Shown here: positions 10,550 through 21,929 of the stretch, one piece after another
How the letters are laid out: every line of letters begins with the position of its first letter
Position numbering within the stretch: the stretch's first letter is position 1
Assembly: GCA_964304625.1 (NCBI GenBank)
Contig: OZ199840.1
Span: 8,804,001-8,868,000 of the forward strand
DNA length: 64,000 bases
Source of the DNA: Kudoa neothunni
Lineage: Eukaryota; Cnidaria
Reading direction: 5' to 3'
Translations under genes and position numbers: made by a program
Notes under the pieces: model-generated
What the model was told of the DNA's origin: nothing
The model's database searches: none
What the model saw: only the letters and a program-made list of their open reading frames with translations

Positions 10550-13500
10550 CCTCATCAAAAGTTGATAATGAAGTAATAACACCTACCTCAAAATATCCAT
10601 CCAAATTACTTCTTGTTTGATATAAACATTTATAATTATATCCTCTACAAATATTTTTATTTGAATGTTGTTTTACGTTTTATTATGTGATTGATTATTT
10701 TATTGCTGAGATGTGTCTTTTTTTAATTAAACCCAGTTTATTTCCAAATGATTAACTAATTCTTCCATTCCCTACTTTTTGTTGGCGATCCGAACAAAAT
10801 ATATTGTGTATAAATGGTTATTTATAACGAATTAAAAAGTTAAAGTGCTCAAATTAATTTTTATCCAACCATTATCATCAAATTACAGAATAAAATGAAA
10901 ATTAAATATAAATCCTATTTCTTTGTATCATAACTACGTGAAAATTTCACACTATCTTTAAAATGCATCAAAGATTTATTTTGTATCTTATTCGTAATTA
11001 AAGGCTTAATATAATGAATATGTTTACATGGATATTTTTGGTGTATGCGCGCAAATTTTGGTATAAACGTATCATTATTAGAATTATTTCGTATCTAAAA
11101 ATATAAAAAAAGTACAATAGATTGCGTTTTGGTGCATAAATTTTTTTGCTTAAAGCAGATATAATTCTGATTAATGACAGTAATGAATTATTAGATAGCA
11201 CGTAACAAGAGACCTTGTATCTTATTTAAATTAATTTTCCAGTTTTTCAAATATATATAAATAAATTTAAAGACCTAAATTATACCAAATAATTTTTTTT
11301 TAATATGATGCTATTTTAAATTTTGACATGTTTATTTTTGGCAGTGGGTATTTCAAAGGCAATTAATATCTCTAAAATTAACGGATAGATTTTATTTTTT
11401 TATATTACGATATCTTAAATAAATATAATCTTTTGCAAATTTGTAGATAAATGCATAAACTATATATTTATGATAATATGGTGGTGGTTAAATCCAAAAT
11501 AGAACTAGGCAATTCAGTAGACAATCCGTCCTCGGAAACTCTCATAGCAAGCTTAACAGGGAAATTATTTTTAATATTATTTTATTGCATTTTCCGCTCT
11601 TTTATGTCCATTAGTGTCACTGAAAATTCATCAATATGTAATTTCGTTGCGTCGAAAAATGGATTGGTTGACTTAATTATGCTTCTTTCAATATTTAAGA
11701 AGATGCATGTCTAGCATTTATACAAGTTAAAATATGATGTTTTATCGTAAAATTTTATAGCATTTTCTAATCCATCCAAAGAATTAAACTTCAAACCTAC
11801 GTTAAATAAATTCTGATTCACCACTCTGGCGTATTAATTAATATGAAACGTGCTTACAGTCACAAAAAATTGTTATTTTCGATTTATAAAACCGTTTAAT
11901 ACATTTATTAACAAATTCTTTGATTGTTAATCTGTTTCTAGGGTTAAAGAACCTGTTCACACTCAGTCACGTGCGTTATTTTAGGGTCATCTATATAACA
12001 GCCGTGCATATTTAAAAATTTACAAATTCATTGATCTTTATGAATTGTGTTAACACATAAATTTCCAGTAAATTCGATTGGTTAGTTTTAGAGATATTAA
12101 TTATCTATGATGTGGCCACTGCCTTTATTTTATTTTATTGTTCAAAAATACTTAAACATTTGAACCCCCAATTTAATTCAGCGACTAAAAAAATTTTTTT
12201 GCTCATTATGTTCAATTTTATATAAAATATCCAAAAATTGAAGCACTCATTTCAAAAATGAAAAAGATACACACACGGCGCCAAATGGCAACATTGGGAC
12301 AAGGCTTATTTGTATATGCTGGAGTGCGTATGTGCTAGTTTTTATGTTATTTTGTTTTTAAACCAAAAAATTACTCTACCACCATCAGTGATGGAATATC
12401 AAATTAATAATTACAATTTTTATAGTCCAGAAAGTAGTTTCTATTTTTATTGAAGCACAAATGAACATTACACTTAATATAAATATATTAAAACTAAGTC
12501 TATCATTGAAGAATCGGTTGAAATAAGTTTAACGTTCAAATATAACATCTTCGACTTGTTAAAAAATATCAATTGTAAAATTAAATTTTTCGCGTTCATT
12601 GTCTGATTTAAACGGTAGTCATCTTACTCCCCATCACTAGAACTGTATTCGAATACAATATCATCATATTGACTAACCGTATAGAATCTGATCCTGGTCC
12701 AACGTCTGATTTGTGCCCATCTGGTAATTATATGATTGTAAAATTCTGTTCTGTTTATTCCTTTCTCCAATCTAGTTAGAATCCATTCCAAAGAATATAA
12801 ACAAACTTAAATCGAGGGCCCAATGTTGCCGAATGGTAACATGGATTAATCTGTCTCTACACTATACATATCAAAACATATTTTCTTCTTAGATTCACTT
12901 TTTGAATAAACTTATTTAATAGTATATGTGTATATTTTTTTAATTGTACTGAAACCTCAAAATCCAAGCTCAATTGCGGGATACTTTACCCTTTTTTGTA
13001 TTTGTCGTAGAGTTTGATATTCATCTGTATTGCTCTTGATATAAAATATACAAGTTTTTATAATTCATTTGTATAAAGTAAAAGAAGCATTAACTATATT
13101 ATTATAATAAAGATATATTTATAATTATACAATTGCTCTAACATGTGTTGAAATTCACTTTATATGGAATATCAATGTTCAGTTTGTATTAAATTGCAAT
13201 AGATAACCGATTTTCAGTAACTTCAGACTTTCTTCCCTTAAAATACTATTTAATACTTCAAACCATATATTTTATTTTATTTTTAGACTTTAATAATAAT
13301 TTACAAAAATTTTAAAAATTGAACATTCGAAAGTGGTTGTTCCTATTATTAGCGCTTAACCGATTTTTCCTAACTTTTCAGCCATAGGCGGATTTAGTGG
13401 TGTACCTTTTTTAAATTTATAATGTCTGGAAAGTTTAAAAATGGGGAAATAATAAAACTAAAATATAAATTTATTGATTTTTTTAAATTACATTAAACAA

Positions 13501-13729
13501 TAGTGCAAAAATACTACTTTTCGTAAATTAAAGCTCCATTTTTGTTCTACTCTAGATACCATCTTGATTAGGAAGGAAGATATAGTTTTATTTTATGAAC
13601 TGGCTTGGCTTCTTCAGTGAGAACAAATTTTAAGCAGTGTTCAAATTAAGACATCGATATTTTAGTATATGACTGGGTGAATTACTTGCGATGAAAAAAA
13701 TTGAACTATCTGTTCATGATATCGATATC
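10550..13729. other. intergenic, AT-rich with repeat remnants
   Basis: No supported gene. It contains the inverted-repeat segment at 12283-12835 and repeated motifs near 11340-11380 and (inverted) 12075-12115 with ATTAATATCTCTAAAA. A protein-like stretch on the minus strand at 11440-11700 is interrupted by a stop and was not called. Confidence 0.5.
12283..12835. repeat. segment bounded by inverted GGCAACATTGGG / CCCAATGTTGCC
   Basis: The left boundary reads CCAAATGGCAACATTGGG and the right boundary CCCAATGTTGCCGAATGG, an inverted pair about 520 bp apart. Inside, on the minus strand, is a short acidic open stretch (QYDDIVFEYSSSDGE then stop), perhaps the N- or C-terminal tail of a transposase. 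It is probably a nonautonomous or decayed DNA transposon of undetermined family. Confidence 0.5.
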
Positions 13730-14744
13730 CTACATGAAAGAAACCAATTGACAAAAGAATTGAACCTAAGCGTAGTAATGACCTATGATTGATTTCTTGG
13801 TTTTAAATCACGATTTAATTTAAAAATATCACTTCCCATGGTGATGATGCTTATGTTGACTAAAGTTTTGTAGAAAATTGGCAATCTAAAATGAACGACT
13901 AAGTCAAAGGTAACAACGATGATTGTATCTATAACTATGATGAAACTGCATTATTTTACTAACAACATTGAGGCCTAGTATTTTTAGTGCCATATTTTGT
14001 CGGGAGAAAAAAATCTAAAATATAGTTACTGTTTTGCGACGTGCATCATCTACACTTGGAGGTTGCATTGAATCTCCTGTGATTGGCAATCAAAAAAACC
14101 ATGTTGTTTTAAAGATGCTAAATAAAACATTTCTAGTAAAATACAAATCAAACAGGAAAGAATGGATGACTAGGGAAACATTTAACAAATATATTTCTAA
14201 TTTTGACAATGTATTCCAACCGAAGTACAAGGAAGTTTACTACTTCTTAATAATACCACTTACCACGCCGAAATTCATTTGTTCAATATCTCTCTTATAT
14301 TCCGTATAAAAAATTCAACTAGCATTTTGTAACTATTAGACATTAGACAATGGAATCATTTTCTCATTCATATTAAATTACAAAAATAATTTAATAGAAA
14401 TCCATATTGCTGCAGTTAGCAGTGATATAAATACATCCTCCCAAGGTATGTTTCCAACTTTGTTCCTAATTAAAAAATCATGGGACGATGTTTCAAGGAT
14501 ATTGCATTTAACTGATTCAGAAAATATTAATTTAAACAATAGAGAATTCTCAGCTGGAAATTCCGAGATTATTCAAAAGGAAGTCGTTATGCTTACATCA
14601 AAACACTTTGACGAGCTTGCTCCTTTGAATGTTGAATCTGCGGATTCTGAAACTGAAGATTTAGGAGTGGTAGAATTTATATCAGAAAAAGATGGCTTTA
14701 AATATTATAACAAGAAGAATAGATATACGACAGAGAGAAATTGA
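13730..14744 (+). pseudogene. Tigger/pogo-like (DDE_1) transposase remnant
   Basis: Plus-strand fragments carry CIYNYDETALFY near 13940 (the first catalytic Asp region of pogo/jerky-type transposases). After it come NKTFLVKYKSNRKEWMTRET within 14034-14309 (the WMT motif is typical of this superfamily) and an acidic C-terminal region in 14448-14744 with KKSWDDVS followed by DSETEDLG. Several stops and shifts separate the pieces, and the block with the second catalytic Asp is not obvious. It is inactive. The repeat at 14774-14868 lies just downstream and may be its 3-prime end. Confidence 0.7.
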
Positions 14745-14773
14745 TTATCTATGCGAAATCATGAGTTAAAATG

Positions 14774-14868
14774 ATAAAATTACGACATACGTCTTTAAAA
14801 ATATAAATAAACAATAACATATTATTTCAATAAAAGGAGATGAATGTATAAATGAAATTAATTTATTT
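14774..14868 (-). repeat. inverted copy of the 2739-2833 repeat
   Basis: About 90 percent identical to 2739-2833 in inverse orientation. An intact TTAA lies next to it at 14766-14769, at the position where the other copy is interrupted by piggyBac copy B. Confidence 0.7.
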
Positions 14869-15238
14869 ATTTATTTAAAATAGGTATATTTTTTATTTTT
14901 GTGTGTGCAGAAAGTTACGGAAAATGCGTCAGTGATGCATTTTCAGTAACTTCTGTCTGGTCCCAATGGGCTTACGGCGAATCTATTATCTACTGTTTTA
15001 GCAAAATAAAATAATAAATTCTCTATTTTTATTTTTTGTGTAATTCCTTGACTACCATAGAGCATGTTGTTTGGAAGCCGATTAAAAGCATAGTCTGTAA
15101 CAAAAATCTATATCGGGGGAAAATATCTAAATATCAGATTTTTTAAAATAGTAGGTATCGACTGAACATTCTGATTCGATCAATGTGAAGTTTAAATGTT
15201 ATTTTAAGTACTACTTGTACTGATAAATGATCGTTTAA

Positions 15239-15457
15239 CCTTCCGAGCTCCTCAAAATTGACCCCAAAAGCACTAGGGGTGTATTTTTTGTATATCTTTG
15301 TTTACTCTTTTTTTCAACTTTTTTACTGAGTAGTAGTAAAATACTATTTATTTTAGGAGAACACACCAGACATTACTATAGTTAAATTCTTCGGTGCATA
15401 TAAAACTTGTAATACAATAGGCTCTGGGTCAATTTGACCCCAGAAAAGCTCGGAAAA
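15239..15457. mobile_element. piggyBac-type MITE, 219 bp
   Basis: Flanked by TTAA at 15235-15238 and 15458-15461. The left end reads CCTTCCGAGCTCCTCAAAAT and the right end ...AGAAAAGCTCGGAAAA, so the inverted ends share TTCCGAGCT. Internal ACCCC/GGGGTC-type motifs match the larger piggyBac copies. It has no coding capacity and is probably a deletion derivative mobilised by a piggyBac transposase. Confidence 0.8.
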
Positions 15458-15605
15458 TTAAATTAAAAAATGTTAATGTCAACTATAAACAACGACCACA
15501 TGATTATATAGTTAGATATGAGAGAGAAAACAATAAAATGGGGACAAATATTAAAATATTTATAAAAAGCATAAACACAGAGAGTTGAGTTATTAGATAC
15601 TAAAT

Positions 15606-17524
15606 TTAGTTGATAGTTTCTCCACTATTTTGCGGTAGTTCGATAGTTGTGTCATCAGTAGTAGAAAGAGCATCAGTATCATGAGCAACATCAGAAGAAA
15701 CATGAGGAGGTTCAGATGCGGAGATGGTCTCACGAGAAACCGTGCAATTCGAGCAATACCATTCTCCTTCGGGAGCAGCCAGCAAGCCGACACATTCAAG
15801 ATGAAACCATCCAATATTACACTAAACATACCAAAGTTTTTCCATATAATTAAACAAGTAGAACAACTACATTGTCCGAATCACAGCCAATCATCTCACC
15901 ATATGAGGGTTGTTTACAGAAGCAGAATACATCTTGATCACCCTTGGCTGGATCTTCTTGTGAACAGGAGTTTTTAGCGGAATTAACGCCTTTCTCATTT
16001 AAGGGTTCATTTGGTTGCTGATGTTCCGCTGAATCATTTGCTTTAATCGGTACAATCACAGAGGTTTCAAGGTTGAATTTAATATCAGCATTTGACTCGT
16101 TTTGTGTTGTGTCCTCTGAATGAGATATTAGCCGATAACATTCAATTCCAAAAGCAACCGACCATTAGACCCGGTAGTGAGTACATTCGAGTTGGTATCT
16201 GTTTTGTTCTGATTAGACAGAGCAGGCATTTTTGCAATATCAACATCGACCGATTTATTCAATTCCTCATCATTATCGACATTTTTTCTAAAGATAAAGC
16301 ATCACACAACCTGAAATGACAACAAGGAAATGTGTGCCTTTTTCTTGGATTTTTATTGGGCGTAACAGGAGTAGATTTTACGGAGGTATTTGACGATATG
16401 TGGCCGCTGTTAATAACATTGGTCAGGGCTGACGATTGGCCAGCATTGGAAGAACTGCTTTCGGATTGTTTGGTATCGGTTTTGGTTTTAGTGCTGGATT
16501 TTGTTGTGGAGGTAGCTTTGAGTGATTTGTTGGCTATGTTTTTTCCACGATTTTGTTTGAGTGCTGTAAGCGGCGGTGGTTGAGACGATGGCACATTACT
16601 GTGTGAATTAGGCGTGGTTCCCAAAGCCGTTCCAGCTACGTTAGCAGCATTATTGAAGCTGGGAATAATCTCGTTGCATGGAGTGAACTCGTCGTTCCAA
16701 TCAAAAGCATTAGAAGAATTTTTTGTCAGTAGACTGATGGATTCATTTTTCTTTTTATCTACCATCCAAAACTATAACCTACCTCAATTCAAACAAAAAC
16801 CTACCAAGTTCTACAGCATCTTCAAGATTATAAAACATTTGACGAAGTGCTAACATTTGGCTGGTAACCTCTATCAAATCAAATCAAGTTCAGCTCTCTC
16901 TCTCCCTCTCAACTAATTATATATAAACTTTTCTCAATATTTTGCGCTGTCCCAGGATAATCTTCATCCATTTTTTCACGAAACAGCGCCAATTTTTCAT
17001 TCACTTTAATAACATATTTCCCCAACTAATCAACAGATATATCAATATATTGTTAAGGATAGACAATATCGACAACTTACCAAATGTCTTGTTTGCTGTA
17101 CTGTCTCAACTTTTTTTCTCGAGATCTCAAGCACTTTTTTATGCAACTACACCGATTTTATTATAAACGCATCGAGTGATGACAATAATAATTTGGAATA
17201 TATAGCACACCTTCTCTATCTCAAATGCCCCCTCAATTCGATCAAATCTTGATAATTTGGTGATTGTTGAAAAAAAAATTTCATCTTTTTCCTGGATTAT
17301 CTTTTTAACCGCTAGGATACGGGATTTTTTATTTCGAGTGGAAAATTTTAATTATACTTTCTACTTCAATATCTAATGCTCTTATTTCTCTCATCGTTTC
17401 AGCGATTTTGGGCATAATTGAATTATACACTAAATCCACACAAATCATAAATTATTATTTTCCGTTTCTTTTCCTGCATTGTATTATTACATCTAACAAT
17501 ATCTTCATGTAGTTCTGAAGTCAT
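15606..17524 (-). CDS. ING3: ING3-like PHD-finger subunit of NuA4/TIP60
   Basis: Exons (minus): 17491-17524, 17358-17429, 17211-17311, 17081-17146, 16929-17025, 16805-16870, 16311-16758, 16163-16287, 15871-16115, 15606-15821. This gives 489 residues (human ING3 is 418). The N-terminal ING domain reads SIMPKIAETMREIRALD, then KKVETVQQTRHLLGKYV and FREKMDEDYPGTAQNIEK, matching ING3 rather than ING1/2/4/5. A long Ser/Thr/Asn/Lys-rich linker follows. The C-terminal PHD finger has C401, C403, C414, C419, H425, C428, C441 and C444 with YGEMIGCD and W423, the H3K4me3 pocket. The known role is a chromatin reader in the NuA4/TIP60 acetyltransferase. The junction between exons 7 and 8 is uncertain: either a 23-nt GT-AG intron (16288-16310) or a 50-nt GC-AG intron (16288-16337). 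Both keep frame. Confidence 0.9.
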
Positions 17525-17573
17525 AATTTTCTATTAAATTGATCTATCCCCTGAAACCAGTCATAAAGATAAA

Positions 17574-17583
17574 CGCATGCGCA
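17574..17583 (-). promoter_or_regulatory. NRF1-like palindrome upstream of ING3
   Basis: TGCGCATGCG on the minus strand, 50 nt upstream of the ING3 ATG. It matches 10 positions of the NRF1/alpha-PAL consensus YGCGCAYGCGCR. The same class of site precedes DMAP1, mL54 and the gene at 28292. Confidence 0.65.
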
Positions 17584-18111
17584 TTGCAATAACGTCATTT
17601 TCCTCTTTTTGACTGTTTGTTTATGATTTATATACATTTTAAAGAATATTCTTTTCAGATGATGCTTTTCAAATGTCTTTTCACTCGAAACGCTTTTTTC
17701 TAACTCAACTTTTTATTTTAAATCTGCAGTCATTTTACATTTTACTGGGGTCAGAGGTGTTCCAAACATTTTTTGCTAAGAATTAATTACAAAATTTAAG
17801 ATTTGAAATTTTAATCTTTTAAAATGACTATAATTATAGCAGTTTTATTTTTTATGTTACTTATTGCTTTTATAATGAAAAATATAATATACTTTTAAAA
17901 TAAATTACAAGTAAGTATATCAATAATTGATATTTTTTAAAAAATATATTTAAAAAGTAATTTTCTAAATCCAACTGAATGTAAATTTTTGGCCTCAGCT
18001 AATAATTTGTATTATACTTGAATTATGTGCTTTTTAATTAGAATTAATTGTTGACGAAAACTTGTCTTTCTTCTATTTCCCATCTAAAATCCTAGTGAAG
18101 TTAATCACATA

Positions 18112-18991
18112 GAGTGTCTCAAATGAACGCGGCACATTTTTTGATCTGACCAAAATTCCTATTTAAACGTTAAATTCCATTTCAAGCTACTAACTATAAC
18201 ATTAATTTTCAACCAAGAATAGTTGTAAAATTTTTGTATATTTTTGATTTGTCATAATATCTTATGATGAAACTACTTTATCTTTATATGAAGGAAATAC
18301 TTTTCTTCAAAAATCATTCTTTTTCATTCAATTTTATTTTACAAATTAAATATCATCATCCATGTAGCATGTAGATTAAAAATAAATGTTGGTAGTTAAC
18401 AAAATTATTAACGAATTTCTGACCTTATTAAAACAATAAAATAAACAACATCCAATTTAATATTTTTATAGGTTTTATTCTGGAATAATTTCCCTGCGAA
18501 ACCTCAATTTTATCAAAAACAAATGAGCTTGGTTGGTTTCCGCCAAATGTGATTAATAGGATGAGAGAATTCTGTTTATAATCCCATTATCTGGGATAAC
18601 AGGGAAACCCAATCAATTTTTTATATTCTTTTATGTTTTCTCTTCACATTTATCACCGTAGTTTGTTAAGATATCTTTTGTTGCTACACATTATATTAAT
18701 GTAAAATCGGCTCATTTTATTCTATATTGTCTTTAGGAATAAAATTTGAACAATAATACCTAAAGCGGACCTATCATACATAGATTATAAGTAAAAACTT
18801 TTCTAGGTACTTGAAATGAATTCAATCCTAAAATGTAAGTATATAAATTTTCCATTGGGGTATGTCTTTTAAAATAAACATCATAAAAAATATTTATTTA
18901 TAGAGATGTTAATGTTTAAATATGAATTTTGGTCAGATCCAAAAATGTGTCACGTTCCAATGCAAATCTGCCGAGTTCAATTGAGAAACCC
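18112..18991. mobile_element. Tc1/mariner-type MITE, about 880 bp
   Basis: The left end GAGTGTCTCAAATGAAC and the right end (reversed) GGGTTTCTCAATTGAAC are flanked by TA at 18110-18111 and 18992-18993. A longer inverted match lies inside: GCACATTTTTTGATCTGACC near 18138 against ACACATTTTTGGATCTGACC near 18930. The right arm has about 20 extra bases. There is no transposase, so it is a nonautonomous element. Confidence 0.7.
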
Positions 18992-19867
18992 TATAATGTG
19001 AAGATCTAACTAGTCAGGCAGCCTTCGTGAGCATACTGGTATGTACATCAGAAGCGGAGACAGTGATCCCCGCCTTATCCTTCTTCAATATTTTTGTAAA
19101 ACAAGCATAATTAACTTATTTATCTAGGGGCGAATTTTATGTAAACCATCGCTTTATCCTGGTTCAGTAATTGAGAATTAAGCGCAATAAACACACTTAT
19201 CTAAAGTACAGCGATGTTGGCTCTATGTGTCGGAATTGCCATACAATTGGTTAAATAACAATTTTTGACTATATATAGGCGCTACAATAAATATATTTTT
19301 TCACAAAAAAAAATTTAACGATTTTTGTATTTTTATCATAGTTTTACAAAATTTTCTGATAAATACTTTTAGAAATAAAAACATTAGGATATACCACATT
19401 ATTTAATTATATTAATTGATACGATCCCATGACATTTGTTTTTTATCTTGAGGTTAAAATTAAACGCCACCTTTCCTAGTTATATAATTCAATGTTTCAC
19501 ATTTATGTAGAGATATTTATTATGTTGCTCATAAAAACCGGTGAATACACTGGCTTTATTTTCCTTAAATATTAATGATCAACAGTACTCTTTGTTATTA
19601 ACAGTTTATAAAACAATAACGATAGTTTATATTAAGTTTATAATCGACTAAGAAGGATAAGTTTAATTATTAAAATTGATTTGAAACGTGATTATAAAAG
19701 CTACGCAAACAAATATAATAATCTGAAGATGTCGATTGAATCCCTGCAGAAATTTCAAAAACTCTTCAAGCGCCCTCTAGCTAACGAACGTAACCTTTGG
19801 CTAAAGATTAAGTTATTCTTATTAACTTTTCTATGTAGGTGTAATTTAATCTTAAAATCTGTCGTTG

Positions 19868-19871
<4 letters not shown>

Positions 19872-19902
<31 letters not shown>
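19872..19902. repeat. (TA)n microsatellite
   Basis: An uninterrupted TA dinucleotide run of about 31 bp. Confidence 0.95.
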
Positions 19903-19905
<3 letters not shown>

Positions 19906-20139
19906 AAAGTATGTAACTATAATCATATACAAGCGACCTAACTTGATAGGTCAATTGAATAAGATATATGATGTAAAGTTGATTCATTATGGTAAATCTA
20001 CAAATTTCAAGAATTTCTCTAATATATTTTTATTTTACATCATTAATAAAAGCTTCTTTGGAAGTTAATATAATTACTCATTTTATATATTGGAAATAGA
20101 ATATTAATGGGATATGTTGCACATATTTTTAATAAAATC

Positions 20140-20215
20140 TCTGAAAGGGGTAGTCGACCAAGTAAGTTATCTACACAGGGGGTCGACGAAAAAAAAGTTT
20201 GGAGAACCATGGGAT
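20140..20215. mobile_element. hAT-type terminal fragment
   Basis: GGGGGTCGACGAAAAAAAAG then TTTGGAGAACCATGG resembles the 3-prime end of FAM200/ZBED-like hAT elements (GGTCGCG...AAGTTTGGGAACCA type). There is no partner end and no transposase nearby. Confidence 0.4.
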
Positions 20216-21057
20216 ATGATATACGAAGGTTCCAAAACACCGCTTATAACTCTAACGCCTAATTCTTAAACAGATGACCTTTAAATTTACTTTTAAAAAT
20301 AAAAATAAAATGTTAAAAAATTTAGAAAATAGTATATTTCTGTAATGGGAAGTTTATCAAAATTATATTTAACTAAATGAAGTTATCGTGTTTAAATTTG
20401 TACGCAGTTAAATTAATGGTAAAATTTTCGCGCCCTTATAAATAATGTCGGACAAATTTTTATGTAATAAATATTCACCAATACATAAAAAAGGAATTTA
20501 GAATATTTCTCTCGAATTGAACTAAAGTAGATTCTCACGATTCCAATTTAAAGGTGTCTAAAAGGACCAAAATTGAATCAATGATACATGTTTCAAACTA
20601 CAAAAAATAATTAATTTTTTATCCAGTTACTTTGTTAGATTCATCAATGGAGCCAAAATAAAAAAAAAATTAAGGATCATTATTAGAATGACAGTTTCCG
20701 GATATCATTTGTCATAATACATGAATATATTGAATGTACATCAAATATTTCAACGTATCCTTTTTCAATTGTAACTCATTCAAAAACTTTATTTCTAACT
20801 GGTTAAATTATTTTGAGTCAATAAAAGAGATTAGTAGATAATCATATTTTTAAATGAAATATTAAAATTAGTGAAAATAATCCACTTACAGCTGAACAGT
20901 GACAAGTATCATAAAATACCATTAAATTGGAATTTCCAATGTGTAACTAATTTCGTTATTTAACGCATGAAAAGAATATTTTGTAAGTACGTTAGTTTAT
21001 TTTGAAATAAAGAAAATACACAAACAAATCGGTACAATATAATATTATAAAAAATTA

Positions 21058-21449
21058 TTATTTGTCATGGAAATATTTATCTCTATCTTCAATGTATCTA
21101 GGGCGTTTCAAAATAATCAGTCGCACCTGATGATCGGGTACACATCTTCCGGCGGAGTCTATCAGTTTGAATAACCAACTGGGATATTGGGAATCATCCA
21201 ACGCAGGGGGATCTTCGCCACTTGAGTAAAAATTGCATCCTTTGAGTGCTAAATAAAATAAGTAGTTGAGTTTAGGTTATTTCAGATTTCACTTTGAGCC
21301 GAATTATCACTCACACTATGACTTATAGAATCGTTTGATTTCTCAATTTTTTTGGTGGTTGTCTTGAAACGAACACTCTCAACCCGGAAGGATAATTGGA
21401 GAAATGTTGATTTACAGATAAAATTTTTAAATGTAAACATATTTAGCAT
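21058..21449 (-). CDS. MRPL54: mitochondrial ribosomal protein mL54
   Basis: Exons (minus): 21317-21449 and 21058-21248, with an intron of 68 nt, giving 107 residues (human mL54 is 138). The N-terminus MLNMFTFKNFICKSTF is basic, hydrophobic and free of acids, as expected for a mitochondrial presequence. The mature part reads LKGCNFYSSGEDPPALDDSQ followed by YPSWLFKL, which matches the mL54 signature GxNxYxxGxDxxLxxDxxYPxWLF. The C-terminal LKRPRYIEDRDKYFH corresponds to the basic tail, shortened relative to vertebrates. mL54 is a structural protein of the large mitoribosomal subunit. The donor used, A/GTGTGA, keeps frame; the stronger-looking GTGAGT two bases on does not. An NRF1-like site lies 87 nt upstream. 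Confidence 0.85.
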
Positions 21450-21535
21450 CTATTTCGATTTAAACTGAGTGAGAAAATATTTAGAATGTATAAAGAAAGA
21501 AGCTGGCTGGGCCTAGCCTTGATTTGATTTGATAA

Positions 21536-21548
21536 GTGCGCTTGCGCA
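21536..21548 (-). promoter_or_regulatory. NRF1-like site upstream of mL54
   Basis: TGCGCAAGCGCAC on the minus strand, one mismatch from YGCGCAYGCGCR, 87 nt before the mL54 ATG. Confidence 0.55.
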
Positions 21549-21929
21549 ATTTCATGTGATTATTTTTAAATCACGATGGCTAACATGATTATATTCAAAC
21601 GACTTCGTATGTGACTACAAAAATAAGATTAAGCGTTTAGATTATAGTTAATGTTTGATTGAATTACGTTACTATAGTCTACTAAAAATTAAATGCATAT
21701 CGTTTTGTTTCAATCATGGTAATTGTGTCAGATACCCTCGCTAAAATGTTACGTGTTTTCTTTAATTCAGAGATAATATTTGTGTTGAACTAAGCGTAGA
21801 AATTAATGCCAACAAAGAGTTTAATTAATCTATGACGATTTTTCCAAATATTTGATTTTTGATATTTTTGGGTTATTGAGAGAGACTTCATATAAGTACT
21901 ATGAATTTATTAGGCCTATGTAGATCAAG

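Larger units (their letters stand above)
17584..21057. other. intergenic with MITE, microsatellite and hAT debris
   Basis: No supported gene. It contains the mariner-type MITE at 18112-18991, a (TA)n run at 19872-19902 and a hAT-like end near 20140-20215. Open stretches at 19010-19130 and 19681-19815 (plus strand) look codon-like but lack splice or homology support. Confidence 0.5.

Noticed and set aside
11440-11700. Minus-strand stretch NPFFDATKLHIDEFSVTLMD then KLAMRVSEDGLSTELPSSIL
   Set aside because: Protein-like but interrupted by a stop, without splice sites or a clear family; may be old transposon debris.
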